A DNA stretch of 64,000 bases from Catellatospora coxensis. Lineage in GTDB: Bacteria > Actinomycetota > Actinomycetes > Mycobacteriales > Micromonosporaceae. Location of the stretch: the NCBI RefSeq assembly GCF_016862635.1, contig NZ_BONI01000038.1, positions 1 through 64,000 of the forward strand. The letters are read 5' to 3'. The notes beneath the pieces are model-generated. The model did not search any database, was not told where the DNA came from, and saw only the letters and a list, made by a program, of their open reading frames with translations. A program made the translations under genes and the position numbers. Positions 16,054-24,060 of this stretch are shown here, piece by piece; within the stretch, counting starts at the first letter, position 1, and every line of letters begins with the position of its first letter.

Positions 16054-16680
16054 CTAGTCCGTGGGCCGGGCCCGGTCCACGGCGTCCGCGGCGGCGTGCT
16101 CGCCGTCGGCGCGGAGACCGGCGACGACACCGTCCACATCGGCCGCCGAGCGGTTCTGGCTCAGTTTCCACTTGGCCTCGATGCGGTTGATGCGCAGCTC
16201 GATCCCGACGATCGCGCGCAGCTGGCCGGTGACGTACGCGGCCGGGGCGTCGTCGACCGACCACGGGGCCGGGCGGCGGCCCTCGTGCTTGTCGCTCAGC
16301 CGCCGCACCAGCGCCCTGGTCCAGGCCGGGTCGTCGTGCACGACCAGCTCGCCGTACGCGTGCACGACGGCGTAGTTCCAGGTCGGCACGACCCGGCCGT
16401 GCTCGGCCTTGGCCGCGTACCAGGTCGGCGAGACATAGGCGTCCGGGCCGCGCACGATGGCCAGCGCCTCGCCGAGCACGGGGCGGCGCCACTGGTCGTT
16501 GTTGCGGGCCAGGTGGCCGAGCAGCGCGCCGTGCGGGCCGGTGTCCGGGTCGTACACGAACGGCAGCGTGGTCGCGACCAGGCCGTCCGCGGTCGCGGTG
16601 ACCAGGTCGGCGGCACCGTGCTCGGTCAGCAGCTCGCGGACGGCGGCCGCGCCGGCGGCGAAGTGGGCGGGTGTGTACAT
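16054..16680 (-). CDS. PaiB-like FMN-binding negative regulator/flavoprotein
   Basis: This 208-residue protein matches the PaiB family over its full length: MYTPAHFA at the start, LARNNDQWR, YVSPTWYAAK, VPTWNYAVVHAYG and a C-terminal KLSQNRSAADVDGVVAGL. The family has an FMN-binding split-barrel fold. Bacillus PaiB was linked to sporulation and protease repression, but the molecular role is unclear and the family may reduce or bind flavin ligands. It starts 2 bp after the stop of the EamA-type transporter, so both are on one transcript. Confidence 0.92.
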   Translation of the reverse strand: MYTPAHFAAGAAAVRELLTEHGAADLVTATADGLVATTLPFVYDPDTGPHGALLGHLARNNDQWRRPVLGEALAIVRGPDAYVSPTWYAAKAEHGRVVPTWNYAVVHAYGELVVHDDPAWTRALVRRLSDKHEGRRPAPWSVDDAPAAYVTGQLRAIVGIELRINRIEAKWKLSQNRSAADVDGVVAGLRADGEHAAADAVDRARPTD

Positions 16681-16682
16681 GG

Positions 16683-17621
16683 TCAGACCTTTCCGACGGC
16701 GGGCGCGGGCGTGCTCGCCCGGGTGCGCTGGATGAGCACGACGCAGGCGAGCACCACCAGCGCCGCCCCGATCGAGGCGGGAGTAACCGTCTCACCGAGC
16801 AGCAGCGCCGACCAGCCCAGGGTCAGCACGGGCTGGGCGAGCTGGATCTGGCCGACCTGGGCGATGCCGCCCCGGGCCAGGCCCGCGTACCAGGCGAAGA
16901 AGCCGAGGAACATGGAGATCGCGGTGAGGTAGCCGAATGCGGTCCAGCCCGTGGTGTCGGCGTGCGGGGGACGGGCCACCGCGGCGGCGATCGTCACCGG
17001 CACGGTGACCGGCAGCGCCACCAGCAGCGCCCAGCAGATGGTGCGCGCTCCACCCAGCTCGCGCGACAGCGCGCCGCCCTCGGCGTACCCGAGCCCGCAC
17101 AGCACGACCGCGGCCAGCAGGAACAGGTCGGCGACGGTCAGCGCGCCGCGCACCGCGCCGCTGGTGACCAAAAAGCCCAGCACCGCCAGCAGGCCCACCG
17201 TGCCGGCGGCCCAGAACGCGGGCGGCGGGCGCTCGCCGGCCCGCAGGACCGCGAAGATCGCGGTCATGGCGGGCAGCACGGTGTTCACGACGGCCCCGTG
17301 CGCGGACGTCTGCGTGGTCAGCGCCAGCGACGTGAACAGCGGGAAGCCGACCACGACGCCGAGGGCGACGACGGCCAGCCGCCGCCACTGGTCGCGGCTG
17401 GGGCGGGGCGCGCCGGTGAACCGGAGGTAGGCCAGGGCCAGCAGGGCCGCGCCGACCGCCCGGCCGAAGGCGACGAACCAGGGGTCGAGCTGCTGCACGG
17501 CGATCCGGGTCATCGGCAGCGACATGCTGAACGCCAGCACCCCGACCGCGCCCAGGGCCAGTCCGGCGACCCGGTCCGCTGTTACCGTCGAGGGCACAGT
17601 AGCGCTACTCTTGTCCGTCAT
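16683..17621 (-). CDS. EamA/DMT-family transporter
   Basis: This 312-residue integral membrane protein has about ten hydrophobic segments in two repeated EamA halves; GPVDxRxxxR-type residues are seen as FVAFGRAVGAALL and the second-half VLTLGWSALLLGE. Such DMT carriers export amino acids or other small metabolites. It is divergent from a MocR-type regulator, and the two predicted ATG codons overlap on opposite strands (CAT at 17619-17621 and ATG at 17620-17622). The regulator therefore probably controls this exporter. PaiB follows 2 bp downstream. Confidence 0.88.
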   Translation of the reverse strand: MTDKSSATVPSTVTADRVAGLALGAVGVLAFSMSLPMTRIAVQQLDPWFVAFGRAVGAALLALAYLRFTGAPRPSRDQWRRLAVVALGVVVGFPLFTSLALTTQTSAHGAVVNTVLPAMTAIFAVLRAGERPPPAFWAAGTVGLLAVLGFLVTSGAVRGALTVADLFLLAAVVLCGLGYAEGGALSRELGGARTICWALLVALPVTVPVTIAAAVARPPHADTTGWTAFGYLTAISMFLGFFAWYAGLARGGIAQVGQIQLAQPVLTLGWSALLLGETVTPASIGAALVVLACVVLIQRTRASTPAPAVGKV

Positions 17622-17655
17622 GAGTAACGGTAACGCAGTGACCCGCGTTATCCAA
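17581..17655. promoter_or_regulatory. overlapping divergent promoter/operator of the transporter and MocR genes
   Basis: The region carries a perfect palindrome AGTAGCGCTACT (17598-17609) and a wider inverted repeat GTTACCGT/ACGGTAAC (17581-17588, 17627-17634) that brackets both starts. TACTCT (17606-17611) lies 8 nt before the MocR ATG. On the minus strand TTGGAT (17650-17655), 17 nt, then TACCGT (17627-17632) lies 5 nt before the transporter ATG. Confidence 0.55.
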
Positions 17656-19038
17656 GATCTGCGCGGGCTCGCCGCCGTCGCGGGCCCTGGGGCGCGGCTG
17701 CCGTCGGTACGCGAGCTGACCGCCCGCCACCAGGCCTCCCCGGTCACCGTCGCCGAGGCGATCCGGCAGCTGGTGGCACAGAACGTGATCGAGGCACGGC
17801 CCGGCAAGGGCACCTTCGTGGCCGCCCCGCCCGCCGACCCCGGCGTGCCCGACCTGTCCTGGCAGACCGTCGCGCTCGGCGTACGCCCGCCGGGCGACGA
17901 GGAGCTGCAGGCGTTACTGGCGTTACCGCCCGCCGGGGCGATCCCGCTGGTCGGCGGCTACCTCGACGCGGACCTGCAGCCCGCCGCCGCACTGGGCGCG
18001 GCGCTGACCCGCGCCGCCCGCCAGCCCGCCTCGTGGCAGCGCGGACCCGTCGAGGGGCGTGAAGACCTGCGGGCCTGGTTCGCCCGCGAGGCCGGGGCCG
18101 GGCTGCGCGCCGACGACATGGTGATCTGCGCCGGCGGCCAGGCCGGGCTGTCCACCGCGCTGCGCGCGCTCACCGCCCCCGGCGACACGGTGCTCGTCGA
18201 GTCGCCGACCTACCTCGGCGCGCTGGCCGCGGCGCGGGCCGCGGGGCTGCGGGTGGTGCCGGTCCCGGCCGATGCCGACGGCGTACGCCCCGACCAGCTC
18301 GCCGCCGCGTTCGCCCGCACCGGAGCCCGCCTGTTCTACTGCCAGCCGCTGTACGCCAACCCGCACGGCGCGACCCTGGCCGGGCACCGCCGCGCCGAGG
18401 TGTACGCGGCCGTCCGCACCGCCGGGGCGTTCCTCATCGAGGACGACTACGCCCGCGACCTCACCATCGACGGGGAGGCACCGCCGCCGCTGGCCGCCGA
18501 CGACCCCGACGGCCACGTCGTCTACCTGCGCTCGCTCACCAAGGCGACCGCTCCCGGCCTGCGCGTCGCGGCGATCGGCGCCCGCGGCCCGGCCGGCGCG
18601 CGCCTGCGGGCGGCTCGCCTCCTCGACGACTTCTACGTGGCCGGCCCACTCCAGCAGGCCGCCCTGGAGTTCGTCGCCTCCCCGGCCTGGGCCCGCCACC
18701 GCCGCACCCTGCGCACAGCCCTCCGCGACCGCCGCGACGCCCTGCTGTCCGCGCTACGCCGCCACCTGCCCGACCTGATCCCGCCGGCCGTCCCCCGCGG
18801 CGGCCTGCACCTCTGGACCCCGCTCCCCGACGGCACCGACGACGTGGCCCTCGCCACCGCCGCCGCCACCGAGGGCGTCATCGTCTTCCCCGGCCGCCCC
18901 TGGTACGCCGCCGAACCCCCGGCCCCCCACCTGCGCCTCACCTACGCCGCCGCCCCACCCGCCCACCACGACGAAGCCATCACCCGCCTAGCCCACGCCC
19001 TCAAGAAAGGAAGGGCACCTTCCCATCGCTCCGCGTAG
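17620..19038 (+). CDS. MocR-type GntR/aminotransferase-fold transcriptional regulator
   Basis: The 472-residue protein joins a GntR winged helix (about 15-75; LPSVRELTARHQASPVTVAEAIRQL and PGKGTFVA) to a class I aminotransferase-like domain (about 110-460). The PLP lysine is in YLRSLTKATAPGLRV and the substrate-binding DDYARD is also present. MocR proteins sense amino acid or vitamin B6-type ligands through PLP. It probably controls the divergent EamA exporter. The start may be the ATG at 17620 or a GTG at 17638. The last eleven residues (KGRAPSHRSA and stop) are encoded by a dispersed repeat, so the C-terminus has been remodelled. Confidence 0.9.
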   Translation: MSNGNAVTRVIQDLRGLAAVAGPGARLPSVRELTARHQASPVTVAEAIRQLVAQNVIEARPGKGTFVAAPPADPGVPDLSWQTVALGVRPPGDEELQALLALPPAGAIPLVGGYLDADLQPAAALGAALTRAARQPASWQRGPVEGREDLRAWFAREAGAGLRADDMVICAGGQAGLSTALRALTAPGDTVLVESPTYLGALAAARAAGLRVVPVPADADGVRPDQLAAAFARTGARLFYCQPLYANPHGATLAGHRRAEVYAAVRTAGAFLIEDDYARDLTIDGEAPPPLAADDPDGHVVYLRSLTKATAPGLRVAAIGARGPAGARLRAARLLDDFYVAGPLQQAALEFVASPAWARHRRTLRTALRDRRDALLSALRRHLPDLIPPAVPRGGLHLWTPLPDGTDDVALATAAATEGVIVFPGRPWYAAEPPAPHLRLTYAAAPPAHHDEAITRLAHALKKGRAPSHRSA

Positions 19039-19053
19039 AGGAAGGGCACCTTC
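19011..19053. repeat. dispersed AAGGGCACCTTC element, direct pair (site B)
   Basis: Two copies of AAGGGCACCTTC (19011-19022 and 19042-19053) lie in direct orientation with a 31-bp period. The first copy and the TCGCTCCGCGTAG that follows encode the MocR C-terminus and stop. Site C at 26254 has the same period and orientation. Confidence 0.85.
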
Positions 19054-19138
19054 TTAACGCGACGTGAGCCTGAGCTGCGGAGTCGGCCTGGGCCGCGGCC
19101 GGCGGCGCCAGCTGCCCGGCGCGTCATGCGAACGCGTA

Positions 19139-19197
19139 GACGTTGGCCTATGACATCGACCCAACGTAGATCAAATTCGATGTAATAGGCCAACGTC
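19139..19197. repeat. GACGTTGGCCTAT inverted-repeat element, copy 1
   Basis: Two 21-nt arms (19139-19159 and 19177-19197) are reverse complements with one mismatch and a 17-nt AT-richer spacer. It lies between the convergent MocR and YbaK-like genes. A second copy with the same spacer length is at 28029-28087. Confidence 0.85.
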
Positions 19198-19227
19198 GAT
19201 GGAAAGGCGGGTCGGTCGGGCGGAGGC

Positions 19228-19698
19228 TCACTTCGCCGGTTCGGGGTCGGTGACGTCGGCGTACGTGCCGTCGAGCCCGCTCATCGCCGCGTCGGCGTCG
19301 ACCGCGACGGCCACCCCGTGCTCGCCCGCGCCCAGCGTGATCTCCCGCCCGCGCAGCCGCTCGTCGGCGATCACCGGCCACGGCTTGAGCGACCCGTACG
19401 GCGTGATCGTCCCGCGCTCGTACCCCGTGGCGGCCTTGGCCTCGCCCGCGTCCGGCATGGACAGCCGCGACACCCCGAGCAGCGCCCGCAGCTTCGGCCA
19501 CGAGATCACCCGGTCACCGGGGACCAGCACGAACAGGAAGTCGTCGTCCCCCCGCCGCACCACGATCGTCTTCACCACGTCGGGTATCTCCACGCCCCGG
19601 GCGGCCGCCGCCTCGGCGAGGCTGCGCACCGGCCCGTGCCGGATGACGCGATGGTCGAGGCCTGCGGAGACGAGCGCGTCGAGCGCCGAACCGGTCAT
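19228..19698 (-). CDS. YbaK/ProX-type aminoacyl-tRNA deacylase-like protein
   Basis: This 156-residue protein has the YbaK/EbsC fold over its full length: VVKTIVVRRGDDDFLFVLVPGDRVISWPKL, then GYERGTITPYG with the conserved GxxxP loop. These proteins hydrolyse mischarged aminoacyl-tRNAs such as Cys- or Ala-tRNAPro, or bind tRNA. The ATG at 19698 starts the family-like N-terminus; the frame remains open far upstream on the opposite strand of other genes and should not be extended. It is divergent from the alpha/beta hydrolase gene with TetR-type palindromes between. Confidence 0.9.
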   Translation of the reverse strand: MTGSALDALVSAGLDHRVIRHGPVRSLAEAAAARGVEIPDVVKTIVVRRGDDDFLFVLVPGDRVISWPKLRALLGVSRLSMPDAGEAKAATGYERGTITPYGSLKPWPVIADERLRGREITLGAGEHGVAVAVDADAAMSGLDGTYADVTDPEPAK

Positions 19699-19742
19699 GA
19701 CTCGCACCCTATCCCGTACCCCACCGCAATGACCTAGCTCAT

Positions 19743-19756
19743 AGAACGACCGTTCT
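19743..19756. promoter_or_regulatory. palindrome AGAACG-AC-CGTTCT, first TetR operator candidate
   Basis: A 6-bp inverted repeat with a 2-nt spacer lies in the gap between the YbaK-like gene and the hydrolase gene. Its ACCGTTCT half is shared with the larger palindrome at 19801, so both may bind the same regulator. Confidence 0.55.
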
Positions 19757-19800
19757 CCCCACTCTTGAAAGCCGACTGCGGCCGGGAGTAGTCTCAAGAC

Positions 19801-19820
19801 TAGACAGACCGTTCTGTCTA
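19801..19820. promoter_or_regulatory. 20-bp TetR operator candidate before the hydrolase-TetR pair
   Basis: TAGACAGACCGTTCTGTCTA has 8-bp perfect arms around CCGT, a classic TetR-site geometry, 22 bp before the hydrolase ATG. The TetR gene encoded just downstream (20664) is the obvious candidate to bind it. Confidence 0.75.
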
Positions 19821-19842
19821 CTAGACGAGGAGATGACCGGCC

Positions 19843-20640
19843 ATGACCGCCCCCGACACGATCGTGCTGATCCACGGCCTGTGGATGACTCCGCTGAGCT
19901 GGGAGCACTGGATCGACCGCTACACCGAGGCGGGCTACCGGGTGCTCGCCCCGTCCTGGCCCGGCCTGGAGGGCGGCGTCGACGCGCTGCGCCGGGACCC
20001 GTCGCCGCTGGCCGGCCTGGGCGTCGGCGAGGTCGCCGACCACTACGAGCGGATCATCGCCGACCTGGGCACGCAGCCGATCATCATGGGCCACTCGTTC
20101 GGCGGCGCGCTCACGCAGATCCTGCTCGGCCGGGGCCTCGGCGCGGCCGGCGTCGCGATCAACTCCGGCCAGGTGCGCGGCGTCCACCGGCTCCCGCTCA
20201 CCCAGCTCAAGGCCGCGTCGCCGGTGCTCGGCAACCCGGCCAACCGGGGCCGGGCGGTGCCGTTCACGCCCGAGCAGTTCCATTACGCGTTCACCAACAC
20301 GCTCACCGCCGAGCAGTCGCGGCAGGTGTACGACCGCTACCACGTCCCCGCCGCCGCCCGTGCCCTGTTCCAGGGGGCCTTCGCCAACCTGGACCCGAAC
20401 TCGCCGCTGAGGGTCGACGTACGCCGCGACGACCGCGCGCCGCTGCTGTTCGTCGCGGGTGGAGCCGACAACATCGTGCCCGCCTCGGTGAACCGGGCCA
20501 ACCACCGCCTCTACCGGCACTCGTCCGCGCTCACCGAATACCGCGAGTACCCCGGCCGCAGCCACTACACCGTCGGGCAGGACGGCTGGCAGGAAGTGGC
20601 CGATCACGCCCTGGCCTGGGCCGTGCGCAACGCGCGCTGA
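19843..20640 (+). CDS. alpha/beta hydrolase
   Basis: This 265-residue alpha/beta hydrolase has the oxyanion motif LIHGLWMTPLSWEHW near the start, a nucleophile elbow MGHSFGGALTQILLG with the catalytic Ser at about 87, a late Asp in VAGGADNIVPAS and His in PGRSHYTVGQ. The fold is that of small esterases and haloperoxidase-like hydrolases; the substrate is unknown. AGGAGATGACCGGCC supplies the ribosome-binding site. A TetR gene follows 23 bp downstream and a TetR-type palindrome lies upstream, so repression by that regulator is likely. Confidence 0.9.
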   Translation: MTAPDTIVLIHGLWMTPLSWEHWIDRYTEAGYRVLAPSWPGLEGGVDALRRDPSPLAGLGVGEVADHYERIIADLGTQPIIMGHSFGGALTQILLGRGLGAAGVAINSGQVRGVHRLPLTQLKAASPVLGNPANRGRAVPFTPEQFHYAFTNTLTAEQSRQVYDRYHVPAAARALFQGAFANLDPNSPLRVDVRRDDRAPLLFVAGGADNIVPASVNRANHRLYRHSSALTEYREYPGRSHYTVGQDGWQEVADHALAWAVRNAR

Positions 20641-20651
20641 GCCCGGGTCCC

Positions 20652-20657
20652 TACCCT
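20652..20657 (+). promoter_or_regulatory. -10-like hexamer for a leaderless TetR transcript
   Basis: TACCCT ends 6 nt before the GTG start at 20664, with no ribosome-binding site between, in the 23-bp gap after the hydrolase gene. It would give the TetR gene its own promoter in addition to read-through. Confidence 0.5.
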
Positions 20658-20663
20658 GGTCAG

Positions 20664-21254
20664 GTGACCGAGATGATCGTTCGGCCTTCCGCTGCCCGCG
20701 AGCGCCTGCTCGCGGCCGCGGCGCAGGTCTTCTACGCCGAGGGCGTCCACGCGGTCGGCGTGGACCGGGTGATCGAGCAGGCGCAGGTCACCCGCGCCAC
20801 CTTCTACCGCCACTTTCCCGGCAAGGACGACCTGGTCCGCGCGTACGTCGAGCACGCCGACGCGGCGATCCGGGCCCGCCTGGACGCGGCCGTCGGGCAC
20901 GTCCGGGATCCGTGGGAGCTGTTGGGTCTGCTCGTCGACGGCATCGGCGCGGACATCTGCGCGCCCGGGTTCCGGGGCTGCCCGTTCATCAACGCCGCCG
21001 CCGAGTTCCCGGACCCGGCCCACCCCGTGCACCAGGCGGTGCTGGCCCACCGCGGGTGGTTCCGTGCGGCCCTGGTCGACCTGCTGACCACCATGGGGTA
21101 CGCAGACCCGCCGCTGGGCGCGGACACCCTGGTCATGCTGCGCGACGGGGCGATGGTCGCGGGTTACCTCGGCGCGCCCGAGGCGGCCCGCGACAACCTG
21201 CGCGCCGCGGTCGGCGATCTGATCGGCCCGGTCCCGGGTCACGCCGCCCCGTGA
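20664..21254 (+). CDS. TetR-family transcriptional regulator
   Basis: The 196-residue protein has a TetR helix-turn-helix (RERLLAAAAQVFYAEGVHAV, VDRVIEQAQVTRATFYRHF at about 9-52) and a helical ligand domain. CAPGFRGCPFINAAAEFPD is a Cys-containing loop common in one actinobacterial TetR branch. The GTG at 20664 fits a leaderless transcript from TACCCT; an ATG three codons later is possible. It lies downstream of a hydrolase on the same strand and is the likely reader of the palindromes at 19743 and 19801. Confidence 0.92.
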   Translation: MTEMIVRPSAARERLLAAAAQVFYAEGVHAVGVDRVIEQAQVTRATFYRHFPGKDDLVRAYVEHADAAIRARLDAAVGHVRDPWELLGLLVDGIGADICAPGFRGCPFINAAAEFPDPAHPVHQAVLAHRGWFRAALVDLLTTMGYADPPLGADTLVMLRDGAMVAGYLGAPEAARDNLRAAVGDLIGPVPGHAAP

Positions 21255-21281
21255 CGGCATGATCCGGGAACGGGCCGTGGC

Positions 21282-22751
21282 TCAGGCGGTCCGCAGGTCC
21301 TGGAGATCGGTGCGGGTGCGCAGGGTCGCCGCGGCCAGGCCCGCGATCAGTGCCACCAACCCGATGCCCGCTGCGCTGACCAGGGCGACCTCGGTCCAGT
21401 CGACGAACCACGTCTCGTACCGGTACTCGATGCGCATCTCGCTCCGGCAGGCTCCGCCCGTGCAGGCGGGGTCCGGGACCTCCGTGAACACGGTGTCGTA
21501 CATCTCGGGCAGGATCTGCTGGACCATGCCCGCGCCGAGTAGGACGGCGGCGGGCATCATCAGCGCGACCGGCAGCACCGCCTGCCAGAGCAGTGCCTGT
21601 GCCAGCACGCGTCGGCGTACCCCGGCGGCGGTGAGCGTCGCGAAGGCCCGCCGCCGCGCCGCGACGGCCTCCAGCAGCGCCGTCAGCACGCCGATCGCGG
21701 CGATCGCGGCGGCGACACCGACCGCCAGGCTGATCCCCTTGAGCCCACTGGCGAAGAAGGGGTCGATCGGCTCGCCCTGCCGCACCCGCTCCATCAGCTC
21801 CGGCGGCGGCTCATGGCGCAACCAGATCCGCAGCTGCGCCGCGTAGTGGTCGCGCATACCGAGGCCGCCGCCCGCGACCAGCCCGCACACCAGCAGGACG
21901 CCGACGGTGCGGCTGCCGCTCCACGGGTCTGCGGTCAGCCGGCGGGCGGCCAGCAGCGTCGCGGGTCCGCGGCCTACCCGGTGCAGCAGCCGGCCGGCCT
22001 GGTGACTCAGCCAGGCCATGCCGAGCACCAGCCCGGCCGCGGTCACCGCGCCACCGAAGAACAGCCGCAGTACCACCGAACCGCTCATGCCGTCGCGGGT
22101 CTCGACCACCGCGAAGACCGCGAAACCGAGTGGCACGAACAGCAGCGGCCACGGCTTCGGCACCGGCGTCTCGGCGGCCCGGGCCACGCCGAGCGGTGAG
22201 TGCTGCATGTGCCGCAGCAGCAGCGCGGCCACGGAGGCGGCGGCCACGGGCAGCCCCACCAGGATCAGCACGAGCAGCCAGGGCCACGGCGACACGTCGG
22301 TCGGCAGCCAGAGCCGGCCGTCCGGGTTGCGCTGGTGCAGCAGCACCCGCCCGGCGAGGCAGGCGGCCAGCCCCAGCCCGGTGCCGAGCGCGGCGGCGAC
22401 GCCGGTCTCGGCCGCCGCGATCGTGACGACCTGGCGCGGGGTCGCCCCGGCCAGCCGCAGCGCGGCGAGGCGGCGCTGCCGGGCCGGTGCGCCGATGCGG
22501 CCCGCCTGCGCGGCCAGCGCGAGCACCGGCAGGCTCACCAGCAGCAGCGTCGCCGCGACGGTCTGCCGCAGGTCGAAGTGGTTCAGCAGGACCACCTGGT
22601 ATCGCGGCTCCGGCACGTCGACGGCCAGCACGGTCGCCGCGACCAGCAACATCACGGTCGCCAGGGTCGCCGTGGCGATGGTCAGCGCCACCCGCACCCG
22701 GTCGGTGCGCGTGCCCGCCACGGCCAGCCGCACCAGCACCCCGGGCCTCAC
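21282..22751 (-). CDS. ABC transporter permease, FtsX/MacB type
   Basis: This 489-residue membrane protein has the FtsX-family pattern: several transmembrane helices, with FtsX cores around LAALRLAGATPRQVVTIAAAE and AFATLTAAGVRRRVLAQALLWQ, and an extracellular segment near the end containing two cysteines (DPACTGGACRSEM). Its GTG start overlaps the ATPase stop by four bases, so the two are translationally coupled. The pair with PadR resembles antimicrobial-peptide or envelope-stress exporters, but no peptide gene or two-component system is nearby. Confidence 0.9.
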   Translation of the reverse strand: MRPGVLVRLAVAGTRTDRVRVALTIATATLATVMLLVAATVLAVDVPEPRYQVVLLNHFDLRQTVAATLLLVSLPVLALAAQAGRIGAPARQRRLAALRLAGATPRQVVTIAAAETGVAAALGTGLGLAACLAGRVLLHQRNPDGRLWLPTDVSPWPWLLVLILVGLPVAAASVAALLLRHMQHSPLGVARAAETPVPKPWPLLFVPLGFAVFAVVETRDGMSGSVVLRLFFGGAVTAAGLVLGMAWLSHQAGRLLHRVGRGPATLLAARRLTADPWSGSRTVGVLLVCGLVAGGGLGMRDHYAAQLRIWLRHEPPPELMERVRQGEPIDPFFASGLKGISLAVGVAAAIAAIGVLTALLEAVAARRRAFATLTAAGVRRRVLAQALLWQAVLPVALMMPAAVLLGAGMVQQILPEMYDTVFTEVPDPACTGGACRSEMRIEYRYETWFVDWTEVALVSAAGIGLVALIAGLAAATLRTRTDLQDLRTA

Positions 22752-23443
22752 GCGCCCGTCCCGACGGCGACGCCCAGCCCGGTCGGGTCCACCGCGCCGT
22801 CGCGCAGCACCAGCTCCCGCTCGGCGTACGCGGCGATCGTCGCGTCGTGGGTGACCACCACGACGGCCGTGCCCTGCTCCCGGGCGACCCGGGTGAGCAG
22901 CTGCATCACCAGCTCGCCGGCCAGGGAGTCCAGCGCCCCGGTGGGTTCGTCGGCGAACAGCACCTCGGGCTGGGTCACCATGGCGCGGGCCAGCGCGACC
23001 CGCTGCGACTGCCCGCCGGACAGCCGGCCCGGGATCTGCTCGGCGGCCTCCGCCACGCCGAGCCGTCCCAGCCAGGTGGCCGCCGCGGCCAGCGCGGCCC
23101 GGCGCGAACCGCCGCCGAGCAGCAGCGGCAGCGCCACGTTCTCCGCCGCGGTGAGTTCCGCGACCAGGTGGCCGTGCTGCAGCAGCACGCCGAACCGGGT
23201 GCGGCGCAGCTCGCTGCGGTGGGCCTCGCCGGTGTCGTCGAGGCGTTCGCCCCGGAAGTGCACCTGCCCGCCGTCGGGCCGGATGATGCCGCTCAAGCAG
23301 TGCAGCAGCGTGGACTTGCCGCAGCCGCTGCGGCCGCGTACCGCGACGATCTCGCCCTCGTGCAGGTCGAGGTCCACGCCGCGCAGCGCGGGCTGGACGC
23401 CGAAGGTCTTGGTCACGTCGCGGGCGGTCAGGATCGGGCTCAT
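22748..23443 (-). CDS. ABC transporter ATP-binding protein (MacB/LolD type)
   Basis: The 231-residue ATPase has all motifs: Walker A GRSGCGKST at about 37-45, Q-loop LLQHGHL, signature LSGGQSQRVALARAM, Walker B VLFADEPTGALDS and H-loop VVTHD. It powers the FtsX-like permease encoded directly downstream. GGGAGGTGCGATC gives a strong ribosome-binding site that lies inside the PadR coding end, and the start codon overlaps the PadR stop (ATGA), so the three genes form one coupled operon. Confidence 0.95.
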   Translation of the reverse strand: MSPILTARDVTKTFGVQPALRGVDLDLHEGEIVAVRGRSGCGKSTLLHCLSGIIRPDGGQVHFRGERLDDTGEAHRSELRRTRFGVLLQHGHLVAELTAAENVALPLLLGGGSRRAALAAAATWLGRLGVAEAAEQIPGRLSGGQSQRVALARAMVTQPEVLFADEPTGALDSLAGELVMQLLTRVAREQGTAVVVVTHDATIAAYAERELVLRDGAVDPTGLGVAVGTGA

Positions 23444-23976
23444 GATCGCACCTCCCGGTGCAGGTCGGCGACGCGGTGCAGCGCGCTCTGCAGCCAGCGC
23501 AGGTCCGCGTCGAGGTGGGTGAGGGCGTAGTCCACGGCGATGTGGTCGCCCACGGTGAGGTCCTGGTCGGACTTGAGCCGGGTGAGCTCGCGCATGCGGG
23601 TGGTGTGCGCCTGCTGCTGGGCGCTCAGGTACTCGGTGGCGCGGGCGGGGTCGGCGACGAGCAGCGCGACGACGACCTTGCTGAGCAGGGCGCTGGTGAC
23701 GTACGGGGCGGGCGCCTCGACGTCGCTCAGCCAGGCTTCGAGCGCGGCGCGGCCCTCGCCGGTGATGGCGAAGGTCGTACGCTCCGGTCCGCCGGCCTGG
23801 TCCTGCCCGGCCTGGGTGACGAGGCCGTCGCGTTCGAGCCGGCCGAGGGTGCTGTAGACCTGTCCGAACGCGAGTGGCTTGGCGCGGGGCAACCGCTGGT
23901 CGTAAGCATGTTTCAGCTCGTAACCGTGCATCGGCCCCCGCGCCAGCAGCCCCAGCAACACATAGGACGCTGACAT
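23440..23976 (-). CDS. PadR-family transcriptional regulator
   Basis: This 178-residue PadR protein has the winged helix SYVLLGLLARGPMHGYELKHAYD and VYSTLGRLERDGLV, then a C-terminal helical dimer domain (about 90-178) with ALTHLDADLRWLQ. It is the first gene of an operon with an ABC ATPase and FtsX-like permease, an arrangement in which PadR usually represses the exporter until a ligand is bound. The palindrome 8 bp upstream of its ATG is the likely operator. Confidence 0.93.
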   Translation of the reverse strand: MSASYVLLGLLARGPMHGYELKHAYDQRLPRAKPLAFGQVYSTLGRLERDGLVTQAGQDQAGGPERTTFAITGEGRAALEAWLSDVEAPAPYVTSALLSKVVVALLVADPARATEYLSAQQQAHTTRMRELTRLKSDQDLTVGDHIAVDYALTHLDADLRWLQSALHRVADLHREVRS

Positions 23977-23983
23977 GCCGACC

Positions 23984-24004
23984 ACTATTCATCGAGTGAA
24001 TAGT
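23984..24004. promoter_or_regulatory. PadR operator candidate
   Basis: ACTATTCA (23984-23991) and TGAATAGT (23997-24004) are perfect 8-bp arms with a 5-nt spacer, just upstream of the PadR start. Arm length, AT content and position fit a PadR site. Confidence 0.75.
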
Positions 24005-24048
24005 CTGCGTCAAGGGCCGCGCTGCCGCCGGTGCCCGGATCCGCCGTC

Positions 24049-24054
24049 TAGGCT
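24049..24054 (+). promoter_or_regulatory. -10-like hexamer of a leaderless GNAT gene
   Basis: TAGGCT ends 6 nt before the GTG start at 24061 and no ribosome-binding site intervenes. This fits a leaderless transcript. Confidence 0.55.
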
Positions 24055-24060
24055 GCTCAT

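Noticed and set aside
17806-17817. AAGGGCACCTTC match inside the MocR coding sequence
   Set aside because: It encodes the conserved GKGTF of the GntR winged helix in this codon usage, so it is a chance match and not another copy of the element.
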